Counted from the first letter of the stretch, positions 37,578 through 46,752 are shown. The stretch is 64,000 nucleotides of DNA from Bacteroidia bacterium (GCA_033391075.1 JAWPMV010000001.1:1674001-1738000); one strand, 5' to 3'. Translations and numbers: made by a program. The notes: a model not told the origin generated them from the letters alone.

Positions 37578-38920
37578 CCGTTAATACTCATTAGTTTTCG
37601 GTGGTAAACTTCGAGAGGAATTTGGTCGAAATCGTCTTGGCTACACAAATCCAATAAAAGTTGATCCTGCTTCCTCCCACGTATCATTGCCTTTTCATAA
37701 GGCAGCTCGGGTTGGAATGTTACCAGGGAATATTTGGAATAGTAATCCGGAAATTCCTGCTCTAATTGCATTTCGATCTTCCGCTTTCTCATGAAATTCA
37801 AATCATCTACATGATCTCTCATTTCATAGAAATTGTCAATGGCCAAATCTGCAATAGCATCGGTATTCTTTTTTCGTTTGTCCTGGAAAGTCGTGAATAC
37901 TTTTTCCCAGTTTGCCCCCTCTTTCTCCAAAATTTCATCAAACACCCGCACATCTTCCAAAGATGCATTCATCCCCTGACCATAAAAGGGAACAATGGCA
38001 TGAGAAGCATCTCCCATGATCAAGCCTTTGCCAAATGCCTGCCAGGGATAGCATTTGATGGTTCCAAGGGTTCCCACCGGATTCTCGGCAAACTCTTCCT
38101 GATAGTGGGGAATGTAGGGGAGTAAGCTTGGATAATATTCATGAAAGAAGGCTTCCAGTTTTTCGCTTGTATCTAATCCGTTAAATCCGATTTCAGTATC
38201 AAAAGGATGAAACATGGTCAGGGTAAAGCTGCCGTCGAGATTTGGCAAAGCAATGATCATGAAACTTCCTCTAGGCCAGATATGAAGGGCTTCTTTCTCA
38301 ATCTTCCAGCTTCCACTGGCATCGGGATGGATGCTCAATTCCTTGTATCCATGTCTGAGAAAATCCTGTGAATAATTGAATAGCAATTCGGTAGTATGTC
38401 CCATCATGCTTCTTCTGACGATAGAACCCGCACCATCTGTCCCAATCACAATGGCTCCCTGATCTTCTTTTGTTCCTTCTGCACTCCGATAGGAAATGCG
38501 AGCTTCTCTCAAGTCTATGTTGAGTACTTTGGCGTCAAAATGAAGTTCTATATTTTCATAGCCTTCTGCTTCATTGAGCAAGGCAATATTTAAACCTGGA
38601 CGAGATACCGAATTGATATAATCAGCCGATCTTCCACTATAGGGCGAAAGAAAAGGTGCTCCCTCTACGGGATGAATCATTCGTCCTTTCATAGGGATGC
38701 AGGTCTCGAGGATGCTTTCCTTTAAATTAGCTGAATCCAGGGCCATCAGACCGCGATTAGACAAGGCCAGATTTATGGACCTGCCGGCATCCAGCACCTC
38801 TCCCCGCATATCCGTTCTTTTCTCATAAAGGGCGACTTTATACCCTCTTTGTGCCATTCTTATGGCTAGTAAACTTCCACAGAGCCCTGCTCCAACTATG
38901 ATGATTTTTTCTTTATTCAT
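37574..38920 (-). CDS. kmo: Kynurenine 3-monooxygenase
   Basis: This FAD-dependent aromatic hydroxylase of 448 residues opens with the dinucleotide motif 'IIIVGAGLCGSLLAIRMAQRG', has 'DAGRSINLALSNRGLMALD' which is diagnostic for KMO, 'VIGTDGAGSIVRRSMM', and the FAD motif 'LIMGDASHAIVPFYGQGMN'. It uses NADPH and O2 to make 3-hydroxykynurenine. Eukaryotic KMO has a C-terminal membrane anchor; here the C-terminus is polar, so the enzyme is probably soluble. It is followed by kynB with a 4-bp overlap and preceded by kynU with 8 bp. Confidence 0.95.
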   Translation of the reverse strand: MNKEKIIIVGAGLCGSLLAIRMAQRGYKVALYEKRTDMRGEVLDAGRSINLALSNRGLMALDSANLKESILETCIPMKGRMIHPVEGAPFLSPYSGRSADYINSVSRPGLNIALLNEAEGYENIELHFDAKVLNIDLREARISYRSAEGTKEDQGAIVIGTDGAGSIVRRSMMGHTTELLFNYSQDFLRHGYKELSIHPDASGSWKIEKEALHIWPRGSFMIIALPNLDGSFTLTMFHPFDTEIGFNGLDTSEKLEAFFHEYYPSLLPYIPHYQEEFAENPVGTLGTIKCYPWQAFGKGLIMGDASHAIVPFYGQGMNASLEDVRVFDEILEKEGANWEKVFTTFQDKRKKNTDAIADLAIDNFYEMRDHVDDLNFMRKRKIEMQLEQEFPDYYSKYSLVTFQPELPYEKAMIRGRKQDQLLLDLCSQDDFDQIPLEVYHRKLMSING

Positions 38921-38928
38921 AAGTTCAA

Positions 38929-40212
38929 TTACAAACGCTCAGCAATTGCAGATTTTAATATCGTATAAAAATGATGTACATCCTCATAAGAATTGTACAT
39001 AGCCGTAGGAGCCACACGAATCACATCCGGCTCTCTCCAGTCAGCAATAACTCCCTTTTCACTGATTATGTTAAAGAGATCTTTGGTAGCATTTTTTACG
39101 CGAATAGAAAGTTGTGATCCCCTTTGGGTAGGATCTGCGGGAGTAATGATTTCCACGACATCCTCTCCCAAAGATTTTACCAGGTATTCCAGATATCCCG
39201 TAAGCTGAATGGCTTTTTTCCGCAAGCGATCCATGCCCACTTCCTCAAAGAGTTTCAAAGAAGACCAAACGGCAGCCATTGCCATGATAGGAGGATTGCT
39301 CAACTGCCAGGCTTCTGTGCTGGGAATGGGTTCAAAGGCATCTCTCATTTTGAAACGAGTATCCTTATTGTGTCCCCACCATCCTTCAAAGCGAGGAAGA
39401 GAATTGTTGTGATGATGTCGTTCATGCACAAAAACGCCCCCCATACCTCCGGGACCCGAATTGAGGTATTTATAATTGCACCAGACAGCAAAATCGCAGC
39501 CGGAATTATGGAGATCCAGAGGAAGATTGCCTGCTCCATGCGCACAGTCAAAGCCAACATAGCAACCCTGCGCATGTCCCCATTCGCTGATCTTTTTCAT
39601 GTCGAAATACTGACCGGTATAGTAATTACTATTGCCCAGCATGATGAGAGAAATTTCTTCTCCCTGTTCCTGAATCAGAGCTTGAATATCCTCTTCTCTC
39701 AGGCAGTATTCTCCTTCTCGGGGTTTGAGTTCAATCAAACATTCTTTAGGCTCAAGTCCACGAAATCGAATTTGAGATTCGACGGCATATTTATCTGAGG
39801 GAAAAGCATCTGATTCTATGACTACTTTTCTCCGCTTTCCTTTGACCTGATAAAAGGAAACCATCATCAAGTGGAGGTTGACTGTAAGGGTATTCATGAC
39901 CACCACTTCTTTGGGCTTTGCGCCTACAACTTTAGCCATGGCTGCAGTCAGGAATTCATGGTAGGGCATCCATGGGTTTTTTGCATGAAAATGCCCTTCG
40001 ACTCCTAATTTCTTCCAATCCTTGAGCTCCTGCTGGAGAGCTTCTTCTGTCGATTTGGCCTGGAGGCCCAGAGAGTTTCCGCAGAAATAGATGTATTCCT
40101 CGCCATTTTCCTGAAGAGGCAAATGAAAGTGCGATCTATAGGACCTTAATTCGTCCTGCTCATCCAGTTTGCGCGCATAAGCAAGCTCTAATTGATGCGT
40201 CTTTACGGTCAT
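38929..40212 (-). CDS. kynU: Kynureninase
   Basis: This PLP enzyme of 427 residues splits 3-hydroxykynurenine (or kynurenine) into 3-hydroxyanthranilate and alanine. Visible motifs are 'YFCGNSLGLQAKS' (N-terminal substrate loop), 'VVVMNTLTVNLHLMMVSFY', 'FDCAHGAGNLPLDLH' with the PLP-pairing Asp, and 'AVWCNYKYLNSGPGG' with the Schiff-base Lys. The length fits the family. The gene abuts ACMSD (stop at 40213) and is followed 8 bp later by kmo, so it is inside the operon. Confidence 0.95.
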   Translation of the reverse strand: MTVKTHQLELAYARKLDEQDELRSYRSHFHLPLQENGEEYIYFCGNSLGLQAKSTEEALQQELKDWKKLGVEGHFHAKNPWMPYHEFLTAAMAKVVGAKPKEVVVMNTLTVNLHLMMVSFYQVKGKRRKVVIESDAFPSDKYAVESQIRFRGLEPKECLIELKPREGEYCLREEDIQALIQEQGEEISLIMLGNSNYYTGQYFDMKKISEWGHAQGCYVGFDCAHGAGNLPLDLHNSGCDFAVWCNYKYLNSGPGGMGGVFVHERHHHNNSLPRFEGWWGHNKDTRFKMRDAFEPIPSTEAWQLSNPPIMAMAAVWSSLKLFEEVGMDRLRKKAIQLTGYLEYLVKSLGEDVVEIITPADPTQRGSQLSIRVKNATKDLFNIISEKGVIADWREPDVIRVAPTAMYNSYEDVHHFYTILKSAIAERL

Positions 40213-41301
40213 TTAGCTTTGTAATGTATTCTGTGAAACCCTTTGTAAAAACTGATCTTTTTCATCTCCACATAGCCAACGAACTACATTGTCATACCAT
40301 ATTTCATGGTGCTGTTCCTGGGTGATCACTCCTTCTTCTACTGCCAGATCCAGCAATTTGCCCGGATAGGAAGATTGAGCTTCACTTTCCATTTCCCCTA
40401 AAGGATAAGGATCATCCAAACCTAGAATGATCTGGTCCGTACCTTTTTGCCGTCTAACCATGAGATCCAAAGAGAAGGTATCATGAACCAGGGTGTCGAA
40501 ATAAATATTGGGATGTCCGATTGCTTTTCGGGGTCTTACCTGACCTTCAAACAAATCTGGACGTCCATCAAATCCCTGCGTCCTTCTTCCAATATTGAGG
40601 TGATTCAACTGACCTCCATGGGCGAAACATACCCGAATATTGGGATACTTATCATAAAGTCCGTCCAGGGTATAAAAGTGATAGGCATCTGCACATTGAG
40701 CAATCATCCAAATCAGGTGGAATCGCCAGGCTTTATTTTGGAGCTGGATGAACTTTTCTCCATCATAAGGATGAATTTCTATGGCAAGTTTGTATTTGTT
40801 TGCCAATTCCAGAATAGGAGCTGTTTCCTTATCAAAAATGCCTCTCCAGGTTCCAATCGAGTCCATATAATGGGTGGGCAAGCAAAGGACTTTTAATCCC
40901 AGTTCCTCTACACATCGCTCAATTTCCCAGCAAGCACCATCTATGAAACCTGCATGAACAACAAAACCACAAGTGAATTTTGTGGGATGGTCATGCTGGA
41001 CCTGAGCGTTGAAATCATTCTGAAAGCGCAGGGCATATTTCATATCGCGAATGCGAAGCCCATTTCCGTACAATTGGGAAAGGTTCAGGACGACCGCATG
41101 GTCTATGCGGTTTTTTTCCATCCATTCCAGTTTTTCATTGAGAAAGAAACTGGAATCCGTTACCGGACGTTTCCAGCCTTTTTGAAGCATATATTCTCTG
41201 TCCTCGTCAATCCAGAAAATCTCTTTTTCCTTCAAATAGGAAGGGATTTGTTCCGGATAAGGCAGGAGATGGGAGTGACCATTGATGCGTAATTTGTTCA
41301 T
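40213..41301 (-). CDS. nbaD: 2-amino-3-carboxymuconate-6-semialdehyde decarboxylase (ACMSD)
   Basis: This amidohydrolase-fold enzyme has 362 residues when started at the ATG 41301 (MNKLRINGHSHLLPYPEQ). An upstream ATG at 41433 is in frame but would overlap 98 bp of the 3-HAO gene. The metal motif is His9-x-His11, with 'VCFAHGGQLNHLN' and 'IILGLDDPYPLGE' supplying later ligands and the active Asp. ACMSD decarboxylates the product of 3-hydroxyanthranilate dioxygenase, steering carbon away from quinolinate and NAD synthesis into catabolism. It lies next to the gene of that dioxygenase. Confidence 0.92.
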   Translation of the reverse strand: MNKLRINGHSHLLPYPEQIPSYLKEKEIFWIDEDREYMLQKGWKRPVTDSSFFLNEKLEWMEKNRIDHAVVLNLSQLYGNGLRIRDMKYALRFQNDFNAQVQHDHPTKFTCGFVVHAGFIDGACWEIERCVEELGLKVLCLPTHYMDSIGTWRGIFDKETAPILELANKYKLAIEIHPYDGEKFIQLQNKAWRFHLIWMIAQCADAYHFYTLDGLYDKYPNIRVCFAHGGQLNHLNIGRRTQGFDGRPDLFEGQVRPRKAIGHPNIYFDTLVHDTFSLDLMVRRQKGTDQIILGLDDPYPLGEMESEAQSSYPGKLLDLAVEEGVITQEQHHEIWYDNVVRWLCGDEKDQFLQRVSQNTLQS

Positions 41302-41335
41302 CGCTATTGGCTTGGAGGGGGCTAAGGTGAAAATT

Positions 41336-41851
41336 CTATTTGGGCGGTTCCATTTTTGCACCGCATGAATCACAGGTTCGCAAACCTTCATTGGAGTAAT
41401 ACTTGTCAAATAAGACAGGCATATCCGTCTCAATATTTTTTAGCATAAAGGGTTCCTCGTAGAGTTTGTTGTGGCAGTTTTCACAAAACCATGCAAGGCC
41501 ATCTTCCATATCTTCTTCTCTTTTTTGCTCTATTACCAGCCCTACTGTATTGGGACCTCTTTGTGGAGAGTGAGGGATATTGGGGGGTAAATAAAAGACT
41601 TCTCCTTCGCGGATATGAATATCTCTGGCTTCTCCTTCTTCAATAACCTTTAGAATAATATCTCCTTCTACCTGGTAAAAGAACTCAGGCGTTTGATTCA
41701 GGTGATAGTCTTTGCGAGAATTGGGACCACCGACTACCATCACAATGTAATCTTCATTGTAGATGGCTTTGTTTCCAACGGGTGGTTTGAGAAGATGTCT
41801 GTTATCCTCTATCCAAGCTTTGAAATTGATTGCCGGAGCTAATTTTGCCAT
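41336..41851 (-). CDS. nbaC: 3-hydroxyanthranilate 3,4-dioxygenase
   Basis: This cupin enzyme of 171 residues opens the ring of 3-hydroxyanthranilate. The iron ligands are visible in their family positions: His50 and Glu56 in 'DYHLNQTPEFFYQ', and His94 in 'PPNIPHSPQR'. The C-terminus carries the extra rubredoxin-like site of bacterial HAOs: 'CENCHNKLYEE' and 'CDSCGAKM' (two CxxC pairs). The protein is soluble and should act as a dimer. It is 38 bp after kynA and 34 bp before ACMSD. Confidence 0.95.
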   Translation of the reverse strand: MAKLAPAINFKAWIEDNRHLLKPPVGNKAIYNEDYIVMVVGGPNSRKDYHLNQTPEFFYQVEGDIILKVIEEGEARDIHIREGEVFYLPPNIPHSPQRGPNTVGLVIEQKREEDMEDGLAWFCENCHNKLYEEPFMLKNIETDMPVLFDKYYSNEGLRTCDSCGAKMEPPK

Positions 41852-41889
41852 AGTTTTTTAAGGATTAAAGGTGAAAGAAAGCTGATGAT

Positions 41890-42993
41890 TTATTTTGTGT
41901 TGAAATGGAAGTTCAGTTGTGCTAAAATCTCTTTGGGCAAAGCGGGTAATTCAGATCGAGGGATCAATAAGGTTGAGATGTTGTGAAAATCTGAAAAGAT
42001 CTGATGTTCCTGGGCCGTTTTTGCCAGATATTCATGCCCGGATGAGCCTCCGGTTCCGATTTTATTTCCAATCATTCGCAATACCATTTGGGCATGACGA
42101 AATCTCCAGCTGGTCATTTGATTGTCGATATCAATGAGGCAACTGATAAATTGAAAAGGGAGTTGTAAAATGGGCTCATCGCGATAGAGATTGATGAAAA
42201 GCGCTCCTATAGTTGCCTCATAAGAGAGGCGTTTTTTTCCCTCCTTTAACAATTTTTCGTGTGTTTCTCTTTCTAGAATGGCTTGAAAGTAGGTGTCCAT
42301 ACTCCCCGTCATTTTCTTCCGCATCTCTTTCTCTTTATCCGTCAGGTATTCGGAAGAAAGGATTGCCTGGCTTTCTTTTTCCAGCATCTGATTTACTGAC
42401 TGTTTGTAAATAGAAAGGAAATCAAAGCCATTTAAGTTTAGGAAAGGAACCCTTCCGAGCCAATCGTTAACCTTTTCCAATAAGGTGCCTCCCTCATATA
42501 TGGAATCCAGTTGCGCTTGTTGTTCTTCTGGAAAAACAGAACTATATCTATGACCGTGATAGGTCATTCTTTGTTTTTCCGGCAAACCCAGTAAGCACTC
42601 GACGGCTCTGAATTGAAAACTTTGAAAGCCTGAGGCCGGAAAGAGATAATTTCTGAAATCCAGGAAATCCAAAGGCGTCATGCTTTCCATGATGGCGATT
42701 TGTTCGACTAGCAATTTCAGGATGCTTTCCACCCTTCTCATTCTTCCTATCGCTATACTCAGGTCGCGATCTTTTACTTCCTGCCCAGCAAACAATTCCA
42801 GAACAGAATTCAGTTCATGAATGATCTGCTTGAACCAGAGTTCATATACCTGATGCACAATGATGAAAAGCATTTCTTCATGGGCTGGTTCTTCCAGTTT
42901 AGCACTTCTCAAATCCTGGGCATTCAGAAGTTTGCCGAGTTGCAAGTACTCCTGGTAATGTATGGTCGTATATTTACCTTCTTTTGTTTTCAT
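41890..42993 (-). CDS. kynA: Tryptophan 2,3-dioxygenase
   Basis: This heme enzyme of 367 residues has the TDO signature: 'HEEMLFIIVHQVYELWFKQIIHEL', 'FRNYLFPASGFQSFQFRAVE', 'HRYSSVFPEE' and the substrate loop 'IGTGGSSGHEYL'. It commits tryptophan to the kynurenine pathway by making N-formylkynurenine. The N-terminus is short and the ring-binding His is in 'ELWFKQIIHE'. The IclR regulator gene ends just 3 bp upstream, so both likely form one transcript. The sequence is somewhat longer than Xanthomonas TDO (about 300 aa) and nearer to eukaryotic length. Confidence 0.95.
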   Translation of the reverse strand: MKTKEGKYTTIHYQEYLQLGKLLNAQDLRSAKLEEPAHEEMLFIIVHQVYELWFKQIIHELNSVLELFAGQEVKDRDLSIAIGRMRRVESILKLLVEQIAIMESMTPLDFLDFRNYLFPASGFQSFQFRAVECLLGLPEKQRMTYHGHRYSSVFPEEQQAQLDSIYEGGTLLEKVNDWLGRVPFLNLNGFDFLSIYKQSVNQMLEKESQAILSSEYLTDKEKEMRKKMTGSMDTYFQAILERETHEKLLKEGKKRLSYEATIGALFINLYRDEPILQLPFQFISCLIDIDNQMTSWRFRHAQMVLRMIGNKIGTGGSSGHEYLAKTAQEHQIFSDFHNISTLLIPRSELPALPKEILAQLNFHFNTK

Positions 42994-42996
42994 TCT

Positions 42997-43773
42997 TTAG
43001 GGTTTAAAATATCCGATTCTGTTTCGGATGGCGTCAGCCCCATTTTTCAGAGTAGCTACATAATCCGAGACCTTCTCTTCTTCGAATCTGTTGGATGGGC
43101 CTGAAGCACTCAGGCTGGCGACTACTTCATTTTTTTGATTGAAAATGGGAACAGCTACACAGATCAATCCTATTTCAAATTCTTCTCGATCAATCGCAAA
43201 GCCATTTCGCCTGATTTGTTTCAATTCTTTTAATAGAAGATCTTGTCGGGTAATTGTGTTTTGGGTAAAAGCTATAGGGCCTTTTCCGTTCATGATGGCT
43301 TTTATGCTTTGCTTCTGCAAATCTTCCTCTTGAAAAGCCAGAAGCATCTTTCCTAAAGAAGTAGCATAAGCCGGATTATAGCTTCCGATATGACTGCTGA
43401 TTTTCAGGCCCTGAGGGCTCTCCACTTTGTCCACATAAAAAACCTGGTGATTTTTCAAGACAGCTATGTGCACGGTTTCTGTGATGCTGCCAGCAACTTT
43501 GATCAGCTCCGGATGGGTATTGTCCACAAAGGCTGTTTGCAAGTGGACCCGATTTCCCAATTCGAATAGTTTTAGACCTAAACTGTATTTCTCAGTGGAA
43601 GGATCTTTGTATAAAATTCCCAACTTGCCCATATCAGAAAGAAATCGATAAACAGTACTCTTGTTTGAACCGATAGCTTCTGCCAATTCCGTAACTCCCC
43701 ACTCCGGTTTTTGAACCGTGAAGTACTCGAGGATTGCGAAGGTCTTTTGTACTGAACTCTTGAGCTCTTTCAT
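42997..43773 (-). CDS. IclR-family transcription regulator of the kynurenine cluster
   Basis: This protein of 258 residues has an N-terminal winged helix ('WGVTELAEAIGSNKSTVYRFLSDMGKLGIL', about 21-50) and the IclR effector domain ('SLGLKLFELGNRV', 'NPAYATSLGKMLLAF', 'EFEIGLICVAVPIFN'). It lies at the head of the kynurenine genes on the same strand, 3 bp from kynA. Known IclR proteins often activate or repress aromatic catabolic genes next to them, with a pathway metabolite as ligand (kynurenine would be a guess). The dyads at 43816-43832 and 43847-43863 upstream of its start are candidate binding sites. Confidence 0.88.
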   Translation of the reverse strand: MKELKSSVQKTFAILEYFTVQKPEWGVTELAEAIGSNKSTVYRFLSDMGKLGILYKDPSTEKYSLGLKLFELGNRVHLQTAFVDNTHPELIKVAGSITETVHIAVLKNHQVFYVDKVESPQGLKISSHIGSYNPAYATSLGKMLLAFQEEDLQKQSIKAIMNGKGPIAFTQNTITRQDLLLKELKQIRRNGFAIDREEFEIGLICVAVPIFNQKNEVVASLSASGPSNRFEEEKVSDYVATLKNGADAIRNRIGYFKP

Positions 43774-44014
43774 GGGTAAAGAAAGATTTTGAGATCTTGG
43801 TCTTTGAATATAGTCGTTTTATATAATGAAACAGCGTTTTACTTAATGATTAAATATAAATCATATTCATGTGAAGTAAAAATTTGGGGGGTAAAAACTG
43901 GGTCCATCTCCGCTTTTTAAATGTTCTCCTTGAAGTCCTCCGTTTTGGTCAAGCTCCCTTTTTTTTTGCTCAGAAAAAGGGAGTGAGGGCATAATGCGGG
44001 GCGTACATAGCGAA
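43774..44014. promoter_or_regulatory. Upstream region of the kynurenine operon with paired dyads
   Basis: Two 17-bp AT-rich imperfect dyads face the IclR start: GTTTTATATAATGAAAC (43816-43832, arms GTTT/AAAC) and TGATTAAATATAAATCA (43847-43863, arms TGATT/AATCA). Their centres are 31 bp apart, about three helix turns. Their form is like IclR operators. Further out, CTCCCTTTTT (43954-43963) pairs with AAAAAGGGAG (43974-43983) to make a strong hairpin that could end read-through from the iorB side. Confidence 0.45.
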
Positions 44015-44052
44015 AAAAAACCTCAAGTACCTACCAGCACCTGAGGTTTTTT
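44015..44052 (-). terminator. Terminator after iorB
   Basis: AAAAAACCTCA (44015-44025) pairs perfectly with TGAGGTTTTTT (44042-44052). On the minus strand the stem is followed by a T-run. It lies 18 bp after the iorB stop and, being symmetric, could work in both directions. Confidence 0.85.
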
Positions 44053-44070
44053 CTTATTTGGAAAGATAGA

Positions 44071-46236
44071 CTAAGACAGTTTCATGGGTAAATCAGTCAG
44101 CCGCTTTCCTGTGATCCTTTTCACTGCATTGGCAATGGCGGCTGCAATGGGGCCGAGTGGAGGTTCACCGACCGGTAGAGGCACATCTGCACCCTGGATC
44201 AAGTGAACATCAATCTCTTTAGGCGCATTACGCATGAGGGCCATATCATAGGGGCCATAAATGGTCGGGAAGAGTTTTCCGTCCTTCAATCCCATTTTTT
44301 CATGCATAGAGGCACTCATACCCATGATAATGGAACCTTCACACTGAGCCCTTACCTGATCGGGATTTACAGCAATTCCACAATCAAAGGCACAGACAAC
44401 TTTGTGAACCTTGATTTGATTGTTTTCTACGGAAACCTCTACAACCTGAGCGCAGGGAGCATTCGCATCTATAGAGGCCGCAATGCCCATCGCACGATTC
44501 CCATTCGCAGTATCCTGGTAATTTCCTTTCTCAGCAGCCAGTTCGATTACCTTCTTGATCCGAAGAGCATTCCCATCATTTCCTAACATAGCCAGACGAA
44601 AATCAACCGGACTTTTACCTGCTTTTATCGCCATCTCGTCAATGAAACTTTCGATGGCAAAGGTATTGGCTAATAAGCCCAAACTTCTCCACCAACTCGT
44701 AGCAAAAGGGAGATCGCTATGCCATTGTACAGCTCTTCTGCTATCCAGATTGTCGTACATGATATTTCCTCCTCTCAGAGCACCTGCGTCTGCTCCCAAA
44801 ACGGTGTGAAGGGCTGCTGGCATGATCACTGAATTGTAGGCCACGTCCCCACTTGCATAATGGTGTTCAAGGGACTTCATATTGCCATTCTCTGTCAGAG
44901 ATCCACGCATGATATGATTCGTCGGGGGTCTGAATGTATCATGTTGAAATTCTTCTTTTCGGGTAAAGAAATATTTAACCGGCTTGCCAACTTCTTTGGA
45001 CATGAGTGCAGCACGTACTGCATGTATGGTATTCAACCTTCGCCCAAATCCTCCTCCCAGATAAGTTCCAATTACATTCACATTTTCAAGCTCTAGCCCT
45101 AATGCCTCTGCGACTTGTTGTTGGGTAATACCAATGACCTGAGTGGATAGAATAACGCTAGCCTTTCCATCTGCTACAGAAGCTACGGCTCCATTGGGTT
45201 CTATTTGGGCATGGGCACCTATAGGACTATTAAATTCCATGGATAATGTGTTCTCGTCTTCAACATCGAGAGCTCCTCCATGTTTTTGGGTGATCATTTT
45301 ATCTCCATTCCCCACTTTGATAACTGCTCTGAGATCTTCTTCAGTCCATTTCTTAGGAATGTCCCATTCGACTTTTAGCTTTCTTTTGGCTGCCAATGCC
45401 TGAGGATAGGACTCTGCTATTACTCCTACCCAGTCATCCTTACGGATAACTTTCACCACTCCCGGCATTTTTTCTGCCGCACTTGTGTCCACACTTTTCA
45501 TGCTGGCCCCTACATGCTCAGGTCTGACCACAGCTGCATGAAGCATGTTTTCCATTTGGGCATCCATTCCGAAAATGGGTTCGCCCATGATTTTGGCTTT
45601 TAGGTCAATACGAGCTACAGGTTTTCCCACATATTTATAATCCTTCAAAGGTCTTAGTTCCGGTGTGTCTGGCAAGCTCCAATCGCTAACATCCGCTACT
45701 GCCTCTGCATAGGTCATGGTTTTTCCACCGCCTGAGACGATCCCTTCAGCTGTACTTAAAGCAGAGACTGATGTCCCCAGTTTAGCTGCCGCTTCCAGTT
45801 TGATTTTTTCCCTCATAGTTGCAGCCATTTCACGCAGGGGTTGGAAGAGTTGAGCAACAGATAAACTTCCTCCCGTACTCAGGCCATCTATGATCCCGGA
45901 AGCTGTTTCTGCAGCTTTTACAGTGATCTGGCTAATATTTACATCCAATTCATCCGCAAGTATCTGGGCGAAACTGGTGAAAGAGCCCTGGCCCATTTCT
46001 ACTTTTGGAGAACGGAGAGTAATACTATTATCGCTTCCCACTTCAATCCAGAGATTCGCTTCTGTTCCGCTTCCTGTATAAGGAGCTACCAGGGTTTCTG
46101 ATAATTCAATGATGCTTCTTCTTAGGGAATTTCTGAAAACATAGGTTCCCAGGGCAAGAACTCCCAGGGTTCCTAATCCTCCCCTAACGAGAAACTTCCT
46201 GCGTGAAGTCTTTTTTGATTTCTTTGTTTCTGACAT
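44071..46236 (-). CDS. iorB: Molybdenum hydroxylase large subunit (isoquinoline 1-oxidoreductase beta-like)
   Basis: This protein of 721 residues binds molybdopterin. The N-terminus has a Tat-type signal (SRRKFLVRGGLGTLGVLALG), so it is likely exported folded. Family motifs are 'IEVGSDNSITLRSPKVEMGQG', 'GTYLGGGFGRRLN', 'ALHTVLGADAGALRGGN' and the C-terminal 'VGEPPLGPIAAAIANAVKRITGKR', whose Glu is the catalytic base in this enzyme family. The group includes IorB and related aldehyde or N-heterocycle oxidases; the true substrate is unknown. With the 2Fe-2S subunit and the cytochrome c encoded upstream it forms a complete electron path from substrate to the respiratory chain. It is not a xanthine dehydrogenase, which has a FAD domain. 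Confidence 0.88.
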   Translation of the reverse strand: MSETKKSKKTSRRKFLVRGGLGTLGVLALGTYVFRNSLRRSIIELSETLVAPYTGSGTEANLWIEVGSDNSITLRSPKVEMGQGSFTSFAQILADELDVNISQITVKAAETASGIIDGLSTGGSLSVAQLFQPLREMAATMREKIKLEAAAKLGTSVSALSTAEGIVSGGGKTMTYAEAVADVSDWSLPDTPELRPLKDYKYVGKPVARIDLKAKIMGEPIFGMDAQMENMLHAAVVRPEHVGASMKSVDTSAAEKMPGVVKVIRKDDWVGVIAESYPQALAAKRKLKVEWDIPKKWTEEDLRAVIKVGNGDKMITQKHGGALDVEDENTLSMEFNSPIGAHAQIEPNGAVASVADGKASVILSTQVIGITQQQVAEALGLELENVNVIGTYLGGGFGRRLNTIHAVRAALMSKEVGKPVKYFFTRKEEFQHDTFRPPTNHIMRGSLTENGNMKSLEHHYASGDVAYNSVIMPAALHTVLGADAGALRGGNIMYDNLDSRRAVQWHSDLPFATSWWRSLGLLANTFAIESFIDEMAIKAGKSPVDFRLAMLGNDGNALRIKKVIELAAEKGNYQDTANGNRAMGIAASIDANAPCAQVVEVSVENNQIKVHKVVCAFDCGIAVNPDQVRAQCEGSIIMGMSASMHEKMGLKDGKLFPTIYGPYDMALMRNAPKEIDVHLIQGADVPLPVGEPPLGPIAAAIANAVKRITGKRLTDLPMKLS

Positions 46237-46253
46237 GATTTAGGTATTTAGGA

Positions 46254-46721
46254 TTAGGAATTAGCATTTTTCAATTCAGCGGCTTTGTGAATAGCTTTAC
46301 GCATCCGGTAATAAGTCGCGCAACGGCAGACATTGACGATATTGGCATCTATGTCCTCATCTGTTGGATTTGGAATGCGTTCCAACATGGCAGCGGTAGC
46401 CATGATAAATCCTGGTTGACAATAGCCACATTGAGGAACTACTTCGTCTGCCCAGGCCTGCTGTGCAGGGTGTAAATTATCTCCATCACTTAGCCCCTCG
46501 ATCGTGGTAACTTCCTTGCCGGCCACAGCTTGAATGGGGTAGGAGCAAGAACGAATGGCCTCGCCATTTACGTGCAGGGTACAAGCCCCACAGGCGGCCT
46601 TTCCACAGCCAAATTTTGTCCCTTTCAAATCCAGGACATCCCGAACTACCCAGAGTAGGGGAGTATGCCCATCTACCTCGACGGTTTGCGGGCTTCCATT
46701 TATGGTGAATGAAATCTTCAT
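46254..46721 (-). CDS. iorA: Molybdenum hydroxylase 2Fe-2S subunit (isoquinoline 1-oxidoreductase alpha-like)
   Basis: This protein of 155 residues has two [2Fe-2S] clusters. The plant-ferredoxin-like motif is 'KFGCGKAACGACTLHVNGEAIRSC'-like (Cys-rich, about 38-60), and the helical one is 'PQCGYCQPGFIMA' with 'VNVCRCATYYRMRKAI'. The 18-bp spacing to iorB and 31-bp spacing to the cytochrome gene show one transcript. It passes electrons from the Mo site to the cytochrome c. No signal peptide is present, so it is probably carried out with the Tat-bearing partner. Confidence 0.92.
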   Translation of the reverse strand: MKISFTINGSPQTVEVDGHTPLLWVVRDVLDLKGTKFGCGKAACGACTLHVNGEAIRSCSYPIQAVAGKEVTTIEGLSDGDNLHPAQQAWADEVVPQCGYCQPGFIMATAAMLERIPNPTDEDIDANIVNVCRCATYYRMRKAIHKAAELKNANS

Positions 46722-46752
46722 TGTATTCGAATTTATTAGATAGTGCGTTTGA

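Noticed and set aside
39124-39798. 224-codon frame antisense to kynureninase
   Set aside because: It is the mirror of a well-supported enzyme gene; the kynU motifs are on the minus strand.
40213-41433. Longer version of ACMSD starting at 41433
   Set aside because: The extra 44 residues overlap the 3-HAO gene and look random. The ATG at 41301 starts exactly at the family N-terminus (MNKLRINGHSH).
43954-43983. CTCCCTTTTT/AAAAAGGGAG hairpin as a terminator for iorB
   Set aside because: The cleaner terminator at 44015-44052 lies nearer to iorB. This hairpin is kept only as part of the regulatory region.
44071-46721. Xanthine dehydrogenase for the molybdenum enzyme
   Set aside because: There is no FAD subunit or domain and no XdhC, and the large subunit has a Tat signal and the IorB layout.
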